NCBI GenBank assembly: GCA_963711315.1
Contig: CAVQDQ010000004.1
Span: 558,001 to 622,000 of the forward strand
Length of the DNA stretch: 64,000 nucleotides
Source: PALSA-612 sp963711315
GTDB taxonomy: Bacteria > Actinomycetota > Thermoleophilia > Gaiellales > Gaiellaceae
Direction: 5' to 3'
Made by a program: the position numbers and the translations under genes. Positions 14,979 through 25,071 of this stretch are shown in pieces; positions within the stretch are counted from its first letter, which is position 1, and each line of letters begins with the position of its first letter. Under the pieces are notes generated by a model. The model was not told the origin of the DNA. It saw only the letters and a program-made list of their open reading frames with translations, and searched no databases.

Positions 14979-17900
14979 TCAGGCCGTTTGCTGTTCGACG
15001 TCGGCCAGCAGCGACTCGGCCTCGGCGATGAACCTGGTCGCACGGACGCCGCGGTAGAAGTCGAGTGCGCGCTCGATCTGTGCCACGCCCTCGTCGGTGC
15101 GTCCTTCGCTGAGCAGCGTCTCGCCGAGTCGCAGACGAAGATACGCCTCGTCTGCCGCCTTCCCGAGCTCTGCAAGCGCCTCCGTTGCGCCAAGCAGATC
15201 GCCGTCGAGCAGCGCAGCGGTAGCACGTTTATCGCGGCGTGTATCGAGATTGTCGACAGGGGGTATGGTGAGCGCGGCGGGGTCGAGCTCCAGAAGCGCT
15301 GCTGCGCGGCCGCGTCGTAATGGATGAATTCCACGCCTACCGCGGAGGCGCGTGCGGTTTCGAGCGCGGAGTCCAGCAGTCGCCGTGCCTCCGCGATGTT
15401 TCCGGCCGTGAACTGGAGGTACGAGGCGTGGGCGGCGAGCGGCGTCCCGTGCCTGGGGATCTGTCGCCTCGGAGGCATGCTCGATGGCTCGCGCGATGTC
15501 GTCCGCGAATGCGTGACCGCGGGCGATGTTGACGGCGGCGCGAACGAGCCGACAGCCCGACTCGAAGTACTGTGGGGTGCCGGCTTCCACGTAGGCAATC
15601 ACCGCGTCGGCGTGCTCAAGAGCCTCATCCCACTTGCCGGTTTCGAACGAAGCGTCGGCGAGCTGGCCGCGTGCCCACCAGGTCTGGCGCACATGGCCGT
15701 AGCGGTCGCATCGTCTCGTAGTTCCGCATCATGAGCTCGTAGGTTCTCCGTAGATCGACCCTCGTGTACTTCCAGGCGAGGTTGTTGAACGCGCGAGACA
15801 GCGGCAAGACGCGCATTTGCCCTTTCGGCCAGCTCGATGGCCGTCTCCAGGTCGGCATCGCCGCGTGGATCCCCCAAATCACCCCGTGCCGTACCGATGG
15901 TCACAAGCGCATCTGCTCGGACAGCGTCGAGCCCGAGCTCCGCGGCCATCCGCTCGGCTTCCCGACCAGTCTCGATCGCGTCGTTCCAGCTCCCCGCCGA
16001 GCATCTGGAATCGAGCGGCTTGCGAGAGCGTCTGGGCGTGCGCGGCGGAGGAGTCGCGCCCACGAACGAGATCGACTGCACGGCCGACGTGCCGTCTTAC
16101 GCCCGGGGCATCGCCCGTGTCGAACGCCATCTGCGCGAGGACGCATTCAGCCTCCGCGGCTGTCTCGGGGTCCTCGGCGAGTTGCAGCACCTCGGATGCA
16201 TCGGCGAGATGGGCGGCCGCGTCCGGGTCTCCGAGAGTGGCGAGCGCACTGCCCAGCCCGAACAGCCAACGGCCGCGGTCCTCATTGCCCGCGTACTCGA
16301 CCGCCCGGCGGTAGAAGCCGGCAGCCGCTGTGTACGCGTTGAGGGCCAGTGCGCGATCCCCGGCCTCTCCTAGGGCAAGGGCGGCGCGTGCCGCGAGCTC
16401 CGGATCGGGCTCGGAGTAGTCGAGCATCGCGAGGTAGTGGTGCGCGAGGAGCTCGGAGAGGTCTTCAGACCGGCCGAGCGTCTCCAGCCATGCAGCGACG
16501 CGTCGGTGCTTCTCGCCGCGCTGGGCGCGGGGGATCTGCTCGTACGCGACCTCGCGGACGAAGCGCGTGGCGGAAGGCGTATTCCGTCTCCCCGGCGACC
16601 GTGCTCCTGCGCTCGCGTTGGACGAACTCCCGCCGCTCCAGGTGGTGTAGCGCGGCCTCCGTCGCGCTCCGGTCGCCGCCCGAGCGCACCCGACCCAGAA
16701 CACCCGGCCGAGCACGGCCGCGTCCTGAAGCAGCTCCTTCTCCTCCCGTTCGAGGACATCGAGCCGGGCGGCGATGATGCCCTGGACGGTCTCCGGGAAG
16801 CGCTGCGCCGTTCGCGCGCTCGTCGAGGAGTCGCACGAACTCCTCGGCGTAGAGGGGATTGCCGCCCGCCCGCTCGAGGAGCGTCGCCTGGACGTCGGCG
16901 GGGATGGCGGCCCGCTCTATGAGGGCGTGCACGAGCTCCGCGGTCTCCGCTTCCGACAGCGGCGCGAGCGAGAGCGTCAGTGCGTTCGTCTTGCCGCCGC
17001 CCCAGGCCCGCTCGCCGTGTGAGCAGCTCTGGGCGCGCCGTGCCGACGACGAGCAGCGGCACGCGCGTCGCCCAGTCGGCGAGGTGGTCGACGAAGTCGA
17101 GCAGGCCTTCGTCCGCCCAGTGGAGGTCCTCGAACACGAGGACGAGCGGTGCTCTGGTCGGCGATCCCCTCGAGGAAGCCGCGCCAGGCGGTGAACGCCT
17201 CGTCCAGGCTGTCGCTCCGGCCGCCGGCGTCGTCGATTCCCGCAAGTCGGCGCAGGTGGGTCAGGGTCCATTCGATGTCGTCGTACGGCGGAGCGTGGCC
17301 GTCACGATCGCCTTCAGCTTCTCCTCGGCCTCCTGCTTCGCTGTCGGTCTCGAGGATGCCCGGCATGCGCCTTTACCATCTCGCCGAGCGCCCAGAAGCT
17401 GATCCCCTCGCCGTAGGGCAGCGACCGGCCCTGGCGCCAGTAGACGAGCTCGGGATCGCGCTCGACGGCCTGGAACAGCTCGTAGACGAGCCGGCTCTTG
17501 CCGATGCCCGGCTCGCCGACGAGCGTCACGAGCTGGCGCAGAGCGCGTGCTGCGCACGCGCTCGAAGGCGTCGAGCAGCGTGTCCAGCTCGCGGCGCCTG
17601 CCGACGAGCGCCGTCCGCACGCGGCCCGAGATGTCGACGCCGACGCGCGCTAGTGCCTCCACTGCCTCCCAGGCCTCGACAGGCTCCGCCTTGCCCTTCG
17701 CCTGCACCGGTTCCGCCTTCCGGTAGTTGATCGCGTCGCGTGTCGCGCGCCAGGTCGTCTCGCCGACGAGGATCCCGTTGACCGGGGCGTTCGACTGGAG
17801 CCGGGCGGCGGTGTTGACGACGTCGCCGGCGACCATGCCCTCGCCCTCCTCCGGCCGCGCGCCGAGAGAGACGAGTGCCTGCCCGGTGTTGGCGCCGATG

Positions 17901-18289
17901 CGGAGCTGGAGCTCTGCCTGCTCATCGAGGATCCAATCGCGGATGGCGAGCGCGGCGCGGACGGCGCGCTCGGCGTCGTCCTCGTGAGCGACGGGAGCGC
18001 CGAAGACCGCCATCACCGCATCGCCGATGAACTTCTCGACGGTGCCGCCGAACCGCTCGAGCTCGTCGCGGAGGCGGGCGTGGTACGGGCGGAGCAGCGA
18101 GCGCACCTCCTCGGGATCCATTTGCTCAGCGCGCGAGGTGAAGCCGACGAGATCGGCGAAGAGGACGGTGACGACCTTGCGTTCCTCGAGCCGTGTCTCC
18201 TCCTCGGCTGCAAGTGGGGCGGCGCACGCGTTGCAAAACCGCGCGTCGTCGGGGTTCTCCTGGCCGCAGCGTGAGCACGTGAGCATCAC
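14979..18289 (-). CDS. Zinc-ribbon / class III cyclase / AAA ATPase / TPR regulatory protein, multiply frameshifted
   Basis: A large signalling protein of about 1100 residues. Order: zinc ribbon CSRCGQENPDDARFCNAC; class III nucleotide cyclase domain (VTVLFADLVGFTSRAEQMD, FIGDAVMAVFGAPVAHEDDA, GDVVNTAARLQSNAPVNG); an AAA/STAND ATPase (LVGEPGIGKSRLVYELF Walker A near 17510, LVFEDLHWADEGLLDFVDHL Walker B near 17130, ERAGGNPLYAEEFVRLL near 16850); then TPR-like helices to DVEQQTA at the stop. The pieces lie in alternating frames with at least eight shifts, at about 17535, 17370, 17240, 17000, 16800, 16600, 16020 and 15700. Each piece is well conserved. It is either one intact gene with assembly indels or a decayed pseudogene. 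Stops of this gene and the anti-sigma gene converge 6 bp apart. Confidence 0.8.
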
Positions 18290-18363
18290 CTCGAAGCCTA
18301 CGGTGAAGCGACTTCGGGGGCGCTTCGAGTCCGCGCGTCAGCTTCCAGGCTAGGGTCCGCGGC

Positions 18364-20014
18364 GTGGCCGCCGACGCTGATCGCGTTCCCGCGCCAGACC
18401 CGGAGCACCAGGTCACGCCGCTCGAGCTGTTCTTCGACCTGACCTTCGTCTTCGCCCTGACCCAGGTCACGATCCTGCTCGCAAACGACCCGACCTGGCA
18501 CGGGATTTTCCGTGGGATGCTCGCGCTCTCGGCGCTCTGGTGGGCGTGGACCGCCTATGCGTGGCTGACGAGCGCGATGGACGTCGACGAGGGTGGTGTC
18601 CGGCTGGCCATGCTTGCCTCGATGGCCGCGATGTTCGGCGCCGCTCTCGCAGTGCCGGGCGCCTTTGGAGACGACGCCGTGCTGTTCGGCGTCGCGTACC
18701 TTGTCGTCCGCCTGCTTCACATCGTTCTCTCCACGATCGTCGTTCGCGACGACCCGGAGCGCCGCAGCGCGCTGCTCAGATTCGCGCCGACCGCGATCCT
18801 CGGCCCCGCCTTGCTCGTCGTCGCCGGCTTCCTCGACGGGAACGAACGCATCGCCGTCTGGCTCCTTGCTCTGGCGATCGACTACCTCGGCCCGGCCGTG
18901 ATCGGTGTGGGAAGCGGCTGGCGGGTCGCGCCCGAGCACTTCGCGGAGCGACACGGGCTGATCATCCTGATCGCGCTCGGTGAGTCGATCATCGCCATCG
19001 GCCTCGGCGCCGGCTTCGACCTGGACACGGGAGTGCTCGTCGCGGCAGCGCTCGGGATCGCGGTCGTCTCGGCGCTCTGGTGGCTGTACTTCGACGTAGC
19101 CGCAATCATCGCGCGTGACGCGGCTCATGCAAGCGACGGGCCTCGAGCTCCACAGGCTCGCCCTAAATGCCTACAGCTATCTCCACTTGCCGATCGCCGC
19201 CGGCATCGTGCTCTTCGCGTTCGGCCTCAAGACGACGGTCGGCGAGGTCGGCGAGTCGCTCGACACCGTGCCTGCAGTCGCGCTCTGCGGCGGGGCCGCG
19301 CTGTACCTCCTCGGGCACGTGGCGTTCCTGTTCCGAATGACTCACCGCATCTTCCGGCGCAGGACGATCGGGGCGGCCGCGTTGCTTGCGCTCATCCCTC
19401 TTGCGGTGGCGATTCCGGCGCTCGCAGCCCTGGCCCTCGTCAGCGTGGTGTGCACGTTCGTCGTGGCATACGAGGCGATCCGGCATCGCGAGCACCGGGT
19501 GCAGGTCAGGCACCCCGAAGATCGCCCGTTGACGGCGGTGATCCTGATCACCGGGATGTCCGGAACGGGCAAGTCGGCTGCTCTCGCCGAGCTGGCGCGG
19601 CGCGGGCACCGCGTGGTCGACACCGACTACGGAGACTGGATCGAGGACGTGCCACAGCCGGACGGGTCGACTGAGCCACTGTGGAACGAGGAGCGGATCG
19701 GCGCGCTCCTCAACGAGCACTCCGACGGCGCACTGTTCGTTGTGGGGACCGTGGCCAACCAGGGAAGGTTCTATTCGCGGTTCGACGCCGTCGTGTTGCT
19801 GAGTGCCCCGCTCGAAGTGATCCTCGAGCGCGTGGCCACGCGAGAGTCGAACCCGTACGGCAAGACGGAGGTCGAGCGTACGAAGATCGCAGAGGATCTC
19901 GCCATGTTCGAGCCGTTGCTGCGGGCCGGGGCGACGGTGGAGATCGACACGCGCAGGCCGCTCGACCAGGTCGTGGACGAGCTCGAGGCTGTCGCCCGTC
20001 AGACAGCGACGTAG
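18364..20014 (+). CDS. LtrA-family membrane protein fused to a P-loop kinase domain (one frameshift)
   Basis: The N-terminal 380 residues are a low-temperature-requirement A (LtrA) membrane protein: TPLELFFDLTFVFALTQVT at the start, ten or so helices, and the HGLIILIALGESIIAIGLG motif. The frame changes near 19110 (one extra base) and the LtrA helices continue (LNAYSYLHLPIAAGIVLFAF). Without a stop, the frame then runs into a 160-residue P-loop NTPase: AVILITGMSGTGKSAALAEL, then RGHRVVDTDYGDW and ERVATRESNPYGKTEVER. This kinase module is usually a stand-alone protein of shikimate/adenylate-kinase type with unknown substrate. Whether the fusion is genuine or a lost stop is unresolved. Its 3' end overlaps the convergent AKR gene by 16 bp. 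Confidence 0.75.
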
Positions 20015-21694
20015 CGCGCGCCGAGCGTGGTCGCCAGCGTCCGGTGCGCAGGGCTGGATCCGATCAGTATCGAGCGCGCTGGGTCGATGCCGTGTGCCCT
20101 CGCGAACGCGAGTGGCAGCCCCGGCAGCGGCGGCCGGCACCAGCAGGATCGGCGGGCCGCCGGGATGCGGGCAGATCGCACCCTCCACGGGCCCGGAGAC
20201 CCTGCCCGAGAGCTCTCTCACGGCGTCGGCGAGCCCATCCGGCGGGCTGCCAGGCCTCCAGTCGAAGACCAGGTGCGGAGCGACTGCGTTGCTCTTCTCG
20301 GGCGCGTGCTCGACCGCGGCCGCCGCGACGAATACGCCGCCGCGCGCTCCCCGTCTGGCCGCCGATCGTTCGAACGGAAGCTGATCGACGCTGGCGAAGC
20401 CCTCGTCCTCGTCCGGCGGCTCCAGCTCGCGGAGCGCTCGCATCTGCGAGGTCGGCGCGAGCAGGCCCGGCTCGAGTCGTGCCCGCGCTCGCAGCGCCTC
20501 GGGCGTCGGGAGGGAGCCGAAGCGCTCGAGCAGCCGCTCGACGAGATTGACCTGCGCCTGCGCGAGCGGCGTGTCGAGCCAGACGCAACGCGCGGCAACC
20601 CCGTGCTTGCCCGCGGCCTCGACTACATAGCTCCGCGCCGCCCTTGTGAGGTACGTGTTGTCGAGGACGACCTGCCGCGCGCCTGATGCGAGCTGCTTGT
20701 CGAGTGCGGCGGCGATGTCCCTCAACGATCCTCCGCGCTCGTCACGGTTCAACCTGACGTAGCCGCGGGCGACGTACTCCTCGGCGATGCGGCTCTTGCC
20801 CGCTCCAGGGATGCCCATCACGAGGACGACGTCGCCGTCCGTGGCGCGGCGCCGGGCGCGGGCGGGGCGCGGTTCGCCGAGGGTTGCACGCTCGCGGTCG
20901 GTCAGCTGAAGCGTCGCCGCGCGGGCGGCGGAGCGTGCGGTCTCTGGGCGCCGGGCACCGGGGATCGCGACGACGGCAGGGGAGAGGCCGAGCAACCACG
21001 CCAGGGCGACCTCGGCTGGGGTCGCGCCGTGTGCGTCCGCGACGCCGGCCAGCCCCTCGCGCCGGCCGAGGCGGCCGGCGCGGCGCGGCCCGCCGAGCGG
21101 GGAGTGGGCGATCACAGTCACTCCTGCCTCGTCACAGCGCTCGATGACTCCTCCTCGGAGAGCGCGCGTGTCGTAGGGGCTGAGCGCTACCTGGACAGCC
21201 GCGATCGGTGCCAGCTCGAGCGCCTCGTCCAGCTGCCGCCGGTTGACGTTGGCTACGCCGGCGCACTTCACCAGGCCGTCGTCGACGAGCCGTGCCAGGG
21301 CGCGTAATGAGGTCTTCCAGGGCGTCCCCGGATCGGGCGCATGTATGAGGTAGAGATCGATCTCCAGGCCGTCCAGCGCGGCGAGGCTCGCGTCGCAGTC
21401 CGCGCGGATCGTCTTGGCGCGGCCGTCCGGGATCCACCTGCCGTCTGCTCGCCTCATTCCTCCCTTGGTCACGATCCGCGCTGTATCGAGTGCCTTGGCG
21501 TGTCGGAGGCCGCGCGCCACGAGGTTCTCGTTGTCTCCGTAGGCGCGCGCCGTGTCGAAGAACGTGATGCCGGCTTCCGCGGCGGCCGCGATCGTGTCGA
21601 GCGCGAGCTGTTCGTCGCGGTCATCGTCCGTCAGGCGCATGCAGCCGAGACCGACCCGAAGCTCCGAGGCGCCGAGCCAGCTGGGCGGGCTCAA
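19999..21694 (-). CDS. Aldo-keto reductase fused to polynucleotide-kinase-like and HAD/GmhB-like domains
   Basis: Three modules. Residues 1-290: aldo-keto reductase barrel with the catalytic tetrad (FFDTARAYGDNE, IVTKGG, YLIHAPDP). Then a kinase like the T4 Pnkp 5'-kinase: VVLVMGIPGAGKSRIAEEY, RLNRDERGGSL and VVLDNTYLTRAAR. Finally a degenerate HAD phosphatase of the GmhB/PNKP kind with a zinc-site-like CPHPGGPPICWCRPPLPGL and the ending GSSPAHRTLATTLGARYV; the DxDxT nucleophile motif is not recognisable. An extra base near 20145 displaces the last 45 residues. The TTG at 21694 overlaps the fur stop (TTGA), supporting coupling to the regulator; an upstream start would overlap fur more deeply. 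Substrates are unknown. Confidence 0.82.
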
Positions 21695-22125
21695 GACGCC
21701 TGGCAGCTCGGGCAGCGGCCGGTGACCTCGACCGTGTGTGCTTCCAGTGCGAAGCCGTGCTGGGTCGCGAGGTCGGCCAGCCACGGGTCGAGCTCGCAGT
21801 CTCCGAGCTCTACGACCCGGTGGCAGCCCGAGCAGACGAGATGGTGGTGATGGCCGTCGCCGCAGAGGCGGTAGCAGCTCTCGCCTCGGTGGTGCGAGAG
21901 CGTGTCCACCACGCCGCTCTCGGACAGGCTCTTGAGCGTGCGGTAGACGGTGGCGAGCCCGACGCGTTCGCCGGCGTCGACCAGCAGCGCGTGGATCTGT
22001 TGCGCCGTGGCGTCGTCGCGAGACGCGAGCGCGCCGAGCACCGACACGCGCTGCCGTGTGGGGCGCAGGCCGTGCTCCGCCAGCAGGCTTTCGTAGTCGG
22101 CTTGCCGTGCGACGGCCACGGCCAT
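21691..22125 (-). CDS. zur: Fur-family metalloregulator (probably zinc-responsive, Zur)
   Basis: A repressor of 144 residues from the ATG at 22125 (MAVAVARQADYESLL). DNA-binding winged helix: GLRPTRQRVSVLGALASRDD and GLATVYRTLKSLSESGVVD. Metal sites: HHRGESCYRLCGDGHHHHLV, CSGC and the C-terminal CPSC, the two CxxC pairs of the structural zinc. It is divergent from znuA-znuC-znuB, and a Fur-type box sits between the starts, so it most likely represses zinc uptake. An in-frame ATG at 22155 would add ten residues and run through the box; I prefer 22125. No clear ribosome site precedes either start. Confidence 0.88.
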   Translation of the reverse strand: MAVAVARQADYESLLAEHGLRPTRQRVSVLGALASRDDATAQQIHALLVDAGERVGLATVYRTLKSLSESGVVDTLSHHRGESCYRLCGDGHHHHLVCSGCHRVVELGDCELDPWLADLATQHGFALEAHTVEVTGRCPSCQAS

Positions 22126-22135
22126 ACGATACCGA

Positions 22136-22985
22136 GTGATGAGAATGAGAACCATTCTCTTATCTGCCGTGGTGGCTTGCGCGGCTTGCGGCGGAGGTAG
22201 CGGGGGCTCGGACGATGGGCGGACGCGCGTCGTCGCGTCCTTCTATCCGCCCGCGTTTGCCGCAGAGGAGGTCGGCGGATCCTCGGTCAGCGTTCGTAAC
22301 CTCACGCCGCCCGGTGCCGAGCCGCACGACCTCGAGGCGACGCCGGGCGACGTCCAGGAGCTGCAGGACGCCGACCTGGTGCTGCTCCTCGGCGGCGGAT
22401 TTCAGCCCCAGCTCGACGATGCTGCCGGAGAGGGCGACCACGTCCTCCACCTTCTCGAGACGCCCGGTCTCGACCGCCTGGAGGACGGCGACGTCCACGT
22501 CTGGCTCGACCCGCTGCGCTACGGCGTGCTCGTGAAGCGGATCGGCAACGCACTCGGCCGTCCCGACGAGGCCGAGCGACTGGAGCGACGCCTGCGCGCC
22601 CTCGACCGCGCCTACCGGGAGGGGCTCGCCGACTGCGCCCGCCGCGAGATCGTCACGAGTCACGCGGCCTTTGGGTACCTCGCGGATCGATACGGCCTCC
22701 AGCAGATCCCTATCACCGGTAGCAGCCCCGAAGGCGAGCTGGCGCCGCGCGATCTCGAACGTGCGGTCGACGGCCGTGCGTGAGACCGGCGCCACGACCG
22801 TGTTCGTCGAGCCACTCGTCTCGGCGCGCATGGTCGAGGCGGTGGCCCGCGAGGCCGGCGCGCGGACGGCCGTGCTGAACCCGATCGAGGGTCTCACCGA
22901 GAGCGAGCAAGACCGCGGCGCCGACTACTTCTCGCTCATGCGCGCGAACCTCGCCACGCTGCAGAAGGCGCTCGCATGCCGCTAG
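22136..22985 (+). CDS. znuA: Zinc/metal ABC transporter substrate-binding lipoprotein, one frameshift
   Basis: Captures metal outside the membrane for the ZnuCB permease. It has a short lipoprotein signal (RTILLSAVVACAACGGG, lipobox cysteine), then the cluster A-I fold: VVASFYPPAFAAEEVGG, NLTPPGAEPHDLEATPGDV (first metal His), GDVHVWLDPL (second His), IVTSHAAFGYLADRYG (third His), and after a one-base insertion near 22772 ETGATTVFVEPLVSARMVE. The His-rich loop typical of ZnuA is absent. Starts at 22136 (GTG), 22139 or 22145 are possible; none has a good ribosome site, so the message may be leaderless. The 3' end overlaps znuC by 10 bp. Confidence 0.87.
22141..22159. promoter_or_regulatory. 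Fur/Zur box
   Basis: GAGAATG-N5-CATTCTC is a perfect 7-7 inverted repeat of 19 bp and closely follows the classical Fur box layout (GATAATGATAATCATTATC, 15 of 19 positions). It overlaps the first codons of znuA and lies 15 bp from the regulator start, so binding could block both promoters. Confidence 0.8.
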
Positions 22986-23695
22986 TCGCCGAGCTGAAGG
23001 GCGTGACCTTCGCGTATCCGGGCGGGCCGCCGGTGCTCCGCGACGTCAGCCTCGCCGTCGAGCAGGGCGAGTTCGTGGCCGTGGCCGGTCCGAACGGCGG
23101 TGGCAAGACGACGCTGCTCCGCATCCTGCTCGGGCTCGAGCAGCCGCAGGCGGGAACGGCAGCGCTCTTCGGCGAGCCCGCCGGCCGCCTTCGCCAGCGG
23201 TACCGCATCGGCTATCTCGCCCAGCGCTCGCAGGTGGGGATCGAGTCGCCGGTGACGGTGGAGGAGGTCGTCGCGGCGGGACGTGTCCCGCGGCGCGGTC
23301 CCATCGGAGGCCTGCGCGCGCACGACCGTGCCCTCGTCGCGTCCTCGATCGATCGCGTGGGGCTGGCCGAGCGGGCGTCGGAGCCCGTCGGCACGCTCTC
23401 CGGCGGCCAGCAGCAGCGGGCGTTCATCGCCAAGGCGCTGGCGGGTGAGCCCGACCTGCTCGTGCTCGACGAGCCGACGGCCGGCGTCGACGTCGACGCG
23501 CAGGAGTCGCTGGCCGCGTTGCTGGCCGAGCTGCATGACGAGCTCGACACCTCGATCCTGTTCGTGTCGCACGAGTTCGGCGCCGTCGAGCAGTTCGTAG
23601 AGCGGCTGGTGCTCGTCCGAGGAGGAATCGTCTTCGACGGTCCACCGTCGGCTCTACCCGGCGAGTGGCACGACCCTTCCCATGTCCATCCTTGA
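22976..23695 (+). CDS. znuC: Zinc/metal ABC transporter ATP-binding protein
   Basis: A 239-residue ABC ATPase energising metal import. Walker A is AGPNGGGKTTLLRILLGLE, the Q-loop lies in RIGYLAQRSQVG, the signature is GTLSGGQQQRAFIAKAL, Walker B is LLVLDEPTAGVD, and the H-loop is ILFVSHEFGAVE. It lies between the binding protein and the permease with overlaps at both ends. Confidence 0.94.
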   Translation: MPLVAELKGVTFAYPGGPPVLRDVSLAVEQGEFVAVAGPNGGGKTTLLRILLGLEQPQAGTAALFGEPAGRLRQRYRIGYLAQRSQVGIESPVTVEEVVAAGRVPRRGPIGGLRAHDRALVASSIDRVGLAERASEPVGTLSGGQQQRAFIAKALAGEPDLLVLDEPTAGVDVDAQESLAALLAELHDELDTSILFVSHEFGAVEQFVERLVLVRGGIVFDGPPSALPGEWHDPSHVHP

Positions 23696-24474
23696 TGCCG
23701 ACTTCATGCGGCTGGCCTTCGCCGCCGGCGCGATCGTCGGCGTGCTCGCCCCCGCGGTCGGCTTCTTCCTGGTTCAGCGCCGGATGAGCCTGATCGGCGA
23801 CGGCATCGGCCACGTCGCCTTCGCGGGTGTCGCGCTCGGCTACCTGCTCGGTATCTCGCCCGTGGGCACCGCGCTCGTCGCCTCGGTGCTCGGCGCGGTC
23901 GCGATCGAGTGGCTGCGCACCCGCCGCCAGGCGGCGGGCGACCAGGCGCTCGCGCTGCTCTTCTACACGGGGATCGCGGCGGGCGTCGTGCTGATCTCGG
24001 CCGCCGGCGCGCTGAACGCGAGCCTGTTCTCGTTCCTCTTCGGCTCCATCCTCACGGTGACGCACGAGGACCTGCTGCTCGTTGGCGTGCTCGGTGCCGT
24101 GGGCCTCGTGGTCATCGCGGGCCTCTACCGCGGGCTCGTCGCCGTGGCACTCGACGAGGAAGCCGCGCGCGTGAGCGGCGTTCCGGTCGGCCCGCTCAAC
24201 GTGGCTCTCGCCGTGCTCGCGGCCGTGACGGTGGCCGTCTCCATGCGCATCGTGGGGGTCCTGCTCATCGCTGCGCTGATGGTGTTGCCCGTGATCGCGG
24301 CAGGTCGTGTCGCCTGGAGCGTCCGCTCCACGATCCTGATCGCGATGGGCATCGGCCTGGCCTCGGCCGTGATCGGCCTGATCGATCGCGTACTACGCGA
24401 ATCTCGCGCCGGGTGGGACGATCGTCCTCACGGCAGCAGGCGCGGCAGTGCTCGCCAGCTTCCATCGCCGGTGA
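23682..24474 (+). CDS. znuB: Zinc/metal ABC transporter permease, frameshifted near the end
   Basis: Integral-membrane subunit of the ABC-3 (ZnuB/MntB) family with about eight helices: FFLVQRRMSLIGDGIGHVAF (the conserved cytoplasmic loop), SILTVTHEDLLLVGVLG, and VGVLLIAALMVLPVIAAGRV. At 24383 an extra G shifts the frame; the conserved ending IAYYANLAPGGTIVLTAAGA, then AVLASFHRR, stops at 24472-24474. A straight reading to 24728 would add a non-homologous tail. It starts 14 bp before the znuC stop. Confidence 0.88.
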
Positions 24475-24535
24475 GCGATTGGGCGGCAGGGCCCGTCCCT
24501 CGCGGGCCCTGCGCAGCCCGTCCAGCTATGGGGAG

Positions 24536-24838
24536 CTATGCGGCCAGGCGCGTTGCTGCGGTCTCGGCCGTCACGGCACCGATGACGACCGCCGGGCCCG
24601 ACTCGATGAACTCCAGGGCGTTCTCCTCAACCCACTCCGAGGCGCGTGAGGTGGACTCGTCTACGCCCGTCTTGTCCTCGCAGATCGTGATCGAGCTCGC
24701 CACGCCGTCGCCGGCGTCGACGACGTAGTACGCGACGAAGCCGGGGACGCTCTCGACGATGGGCAGAAATCCATCCTTGACGAGCTCGGAAAGCTCGTCG
24801 ATGTCCGTTACTCCGTACGTGCGAATCGCTGCGAACAT
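24536..24838 (-). CDS. ABM-fold small protein (antibiotic-monooxygenase-like)
   Basis: A 100-residue protein, MFAAIRTYGVTDIDELSELV..., with the beta-alpha-beta pattern of dimeric alpha/beta-barrel proteins (LPIVESVPGFVAYYVVDAGD, SITICEDKTGVDESTSRASE). Such proteins are often described as putative monooxygenases or stress proteins, but no catalytic residue can be named here. Its ATG overlaps the stop of the 55-residue gene upstream (TGATG). Confidence 0.65.
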   Translation of the reverse strand: MFAAIRTYGVTDIDELSELVKDGFLPIVESVPGFVAYYVVDAGDGVASSITICEDKTGVDESTSRASEWVEENALEFIESGPAVVIGAVTAETAATRLAA

Positions 24839-25005
24839 CAGCTTTCTCCTCTCTCGAGCAGCCGCTCGAGCAGCGACTCCTCGACGTCGTCCAGCCAGAA
24901 GTTGTCCTTGACGACGTAGAGCACCCTCACGAGCGCGTCTCGCTCCGCCTCGCCGAGCACGAGTGCGACGAGCCTCTCCGTCTCGAGGGTCTCAATGGTC
25001 GCCAT
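24838..25005 (-). CDS. Small conserved-looking protein (55 aa)
   Basis: MATIETLETERLVALVLGEA, then ERDALVRVLYVVKDNFWLDD, ending VEESLLERLLERGES. It is strongly helical and acidic, with no signal or membrane segment. Coding is supported by the TGATG overlap with the following gene and a GC-rich codon pattern. The function is unknown. Confidence 0.55.
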   Translation of the reverse strand: MATIETLETERLVALVLGEAERDALVRVLYVVKDNFWLDDVEESLLERLLERGES

Positions 25006-25071
25006 CGCACGAAACGGTGCCTGCTGGCGGCCGGTGGATGGGTAGCGGACCGGTTGCCAACCGGCGAAGAT

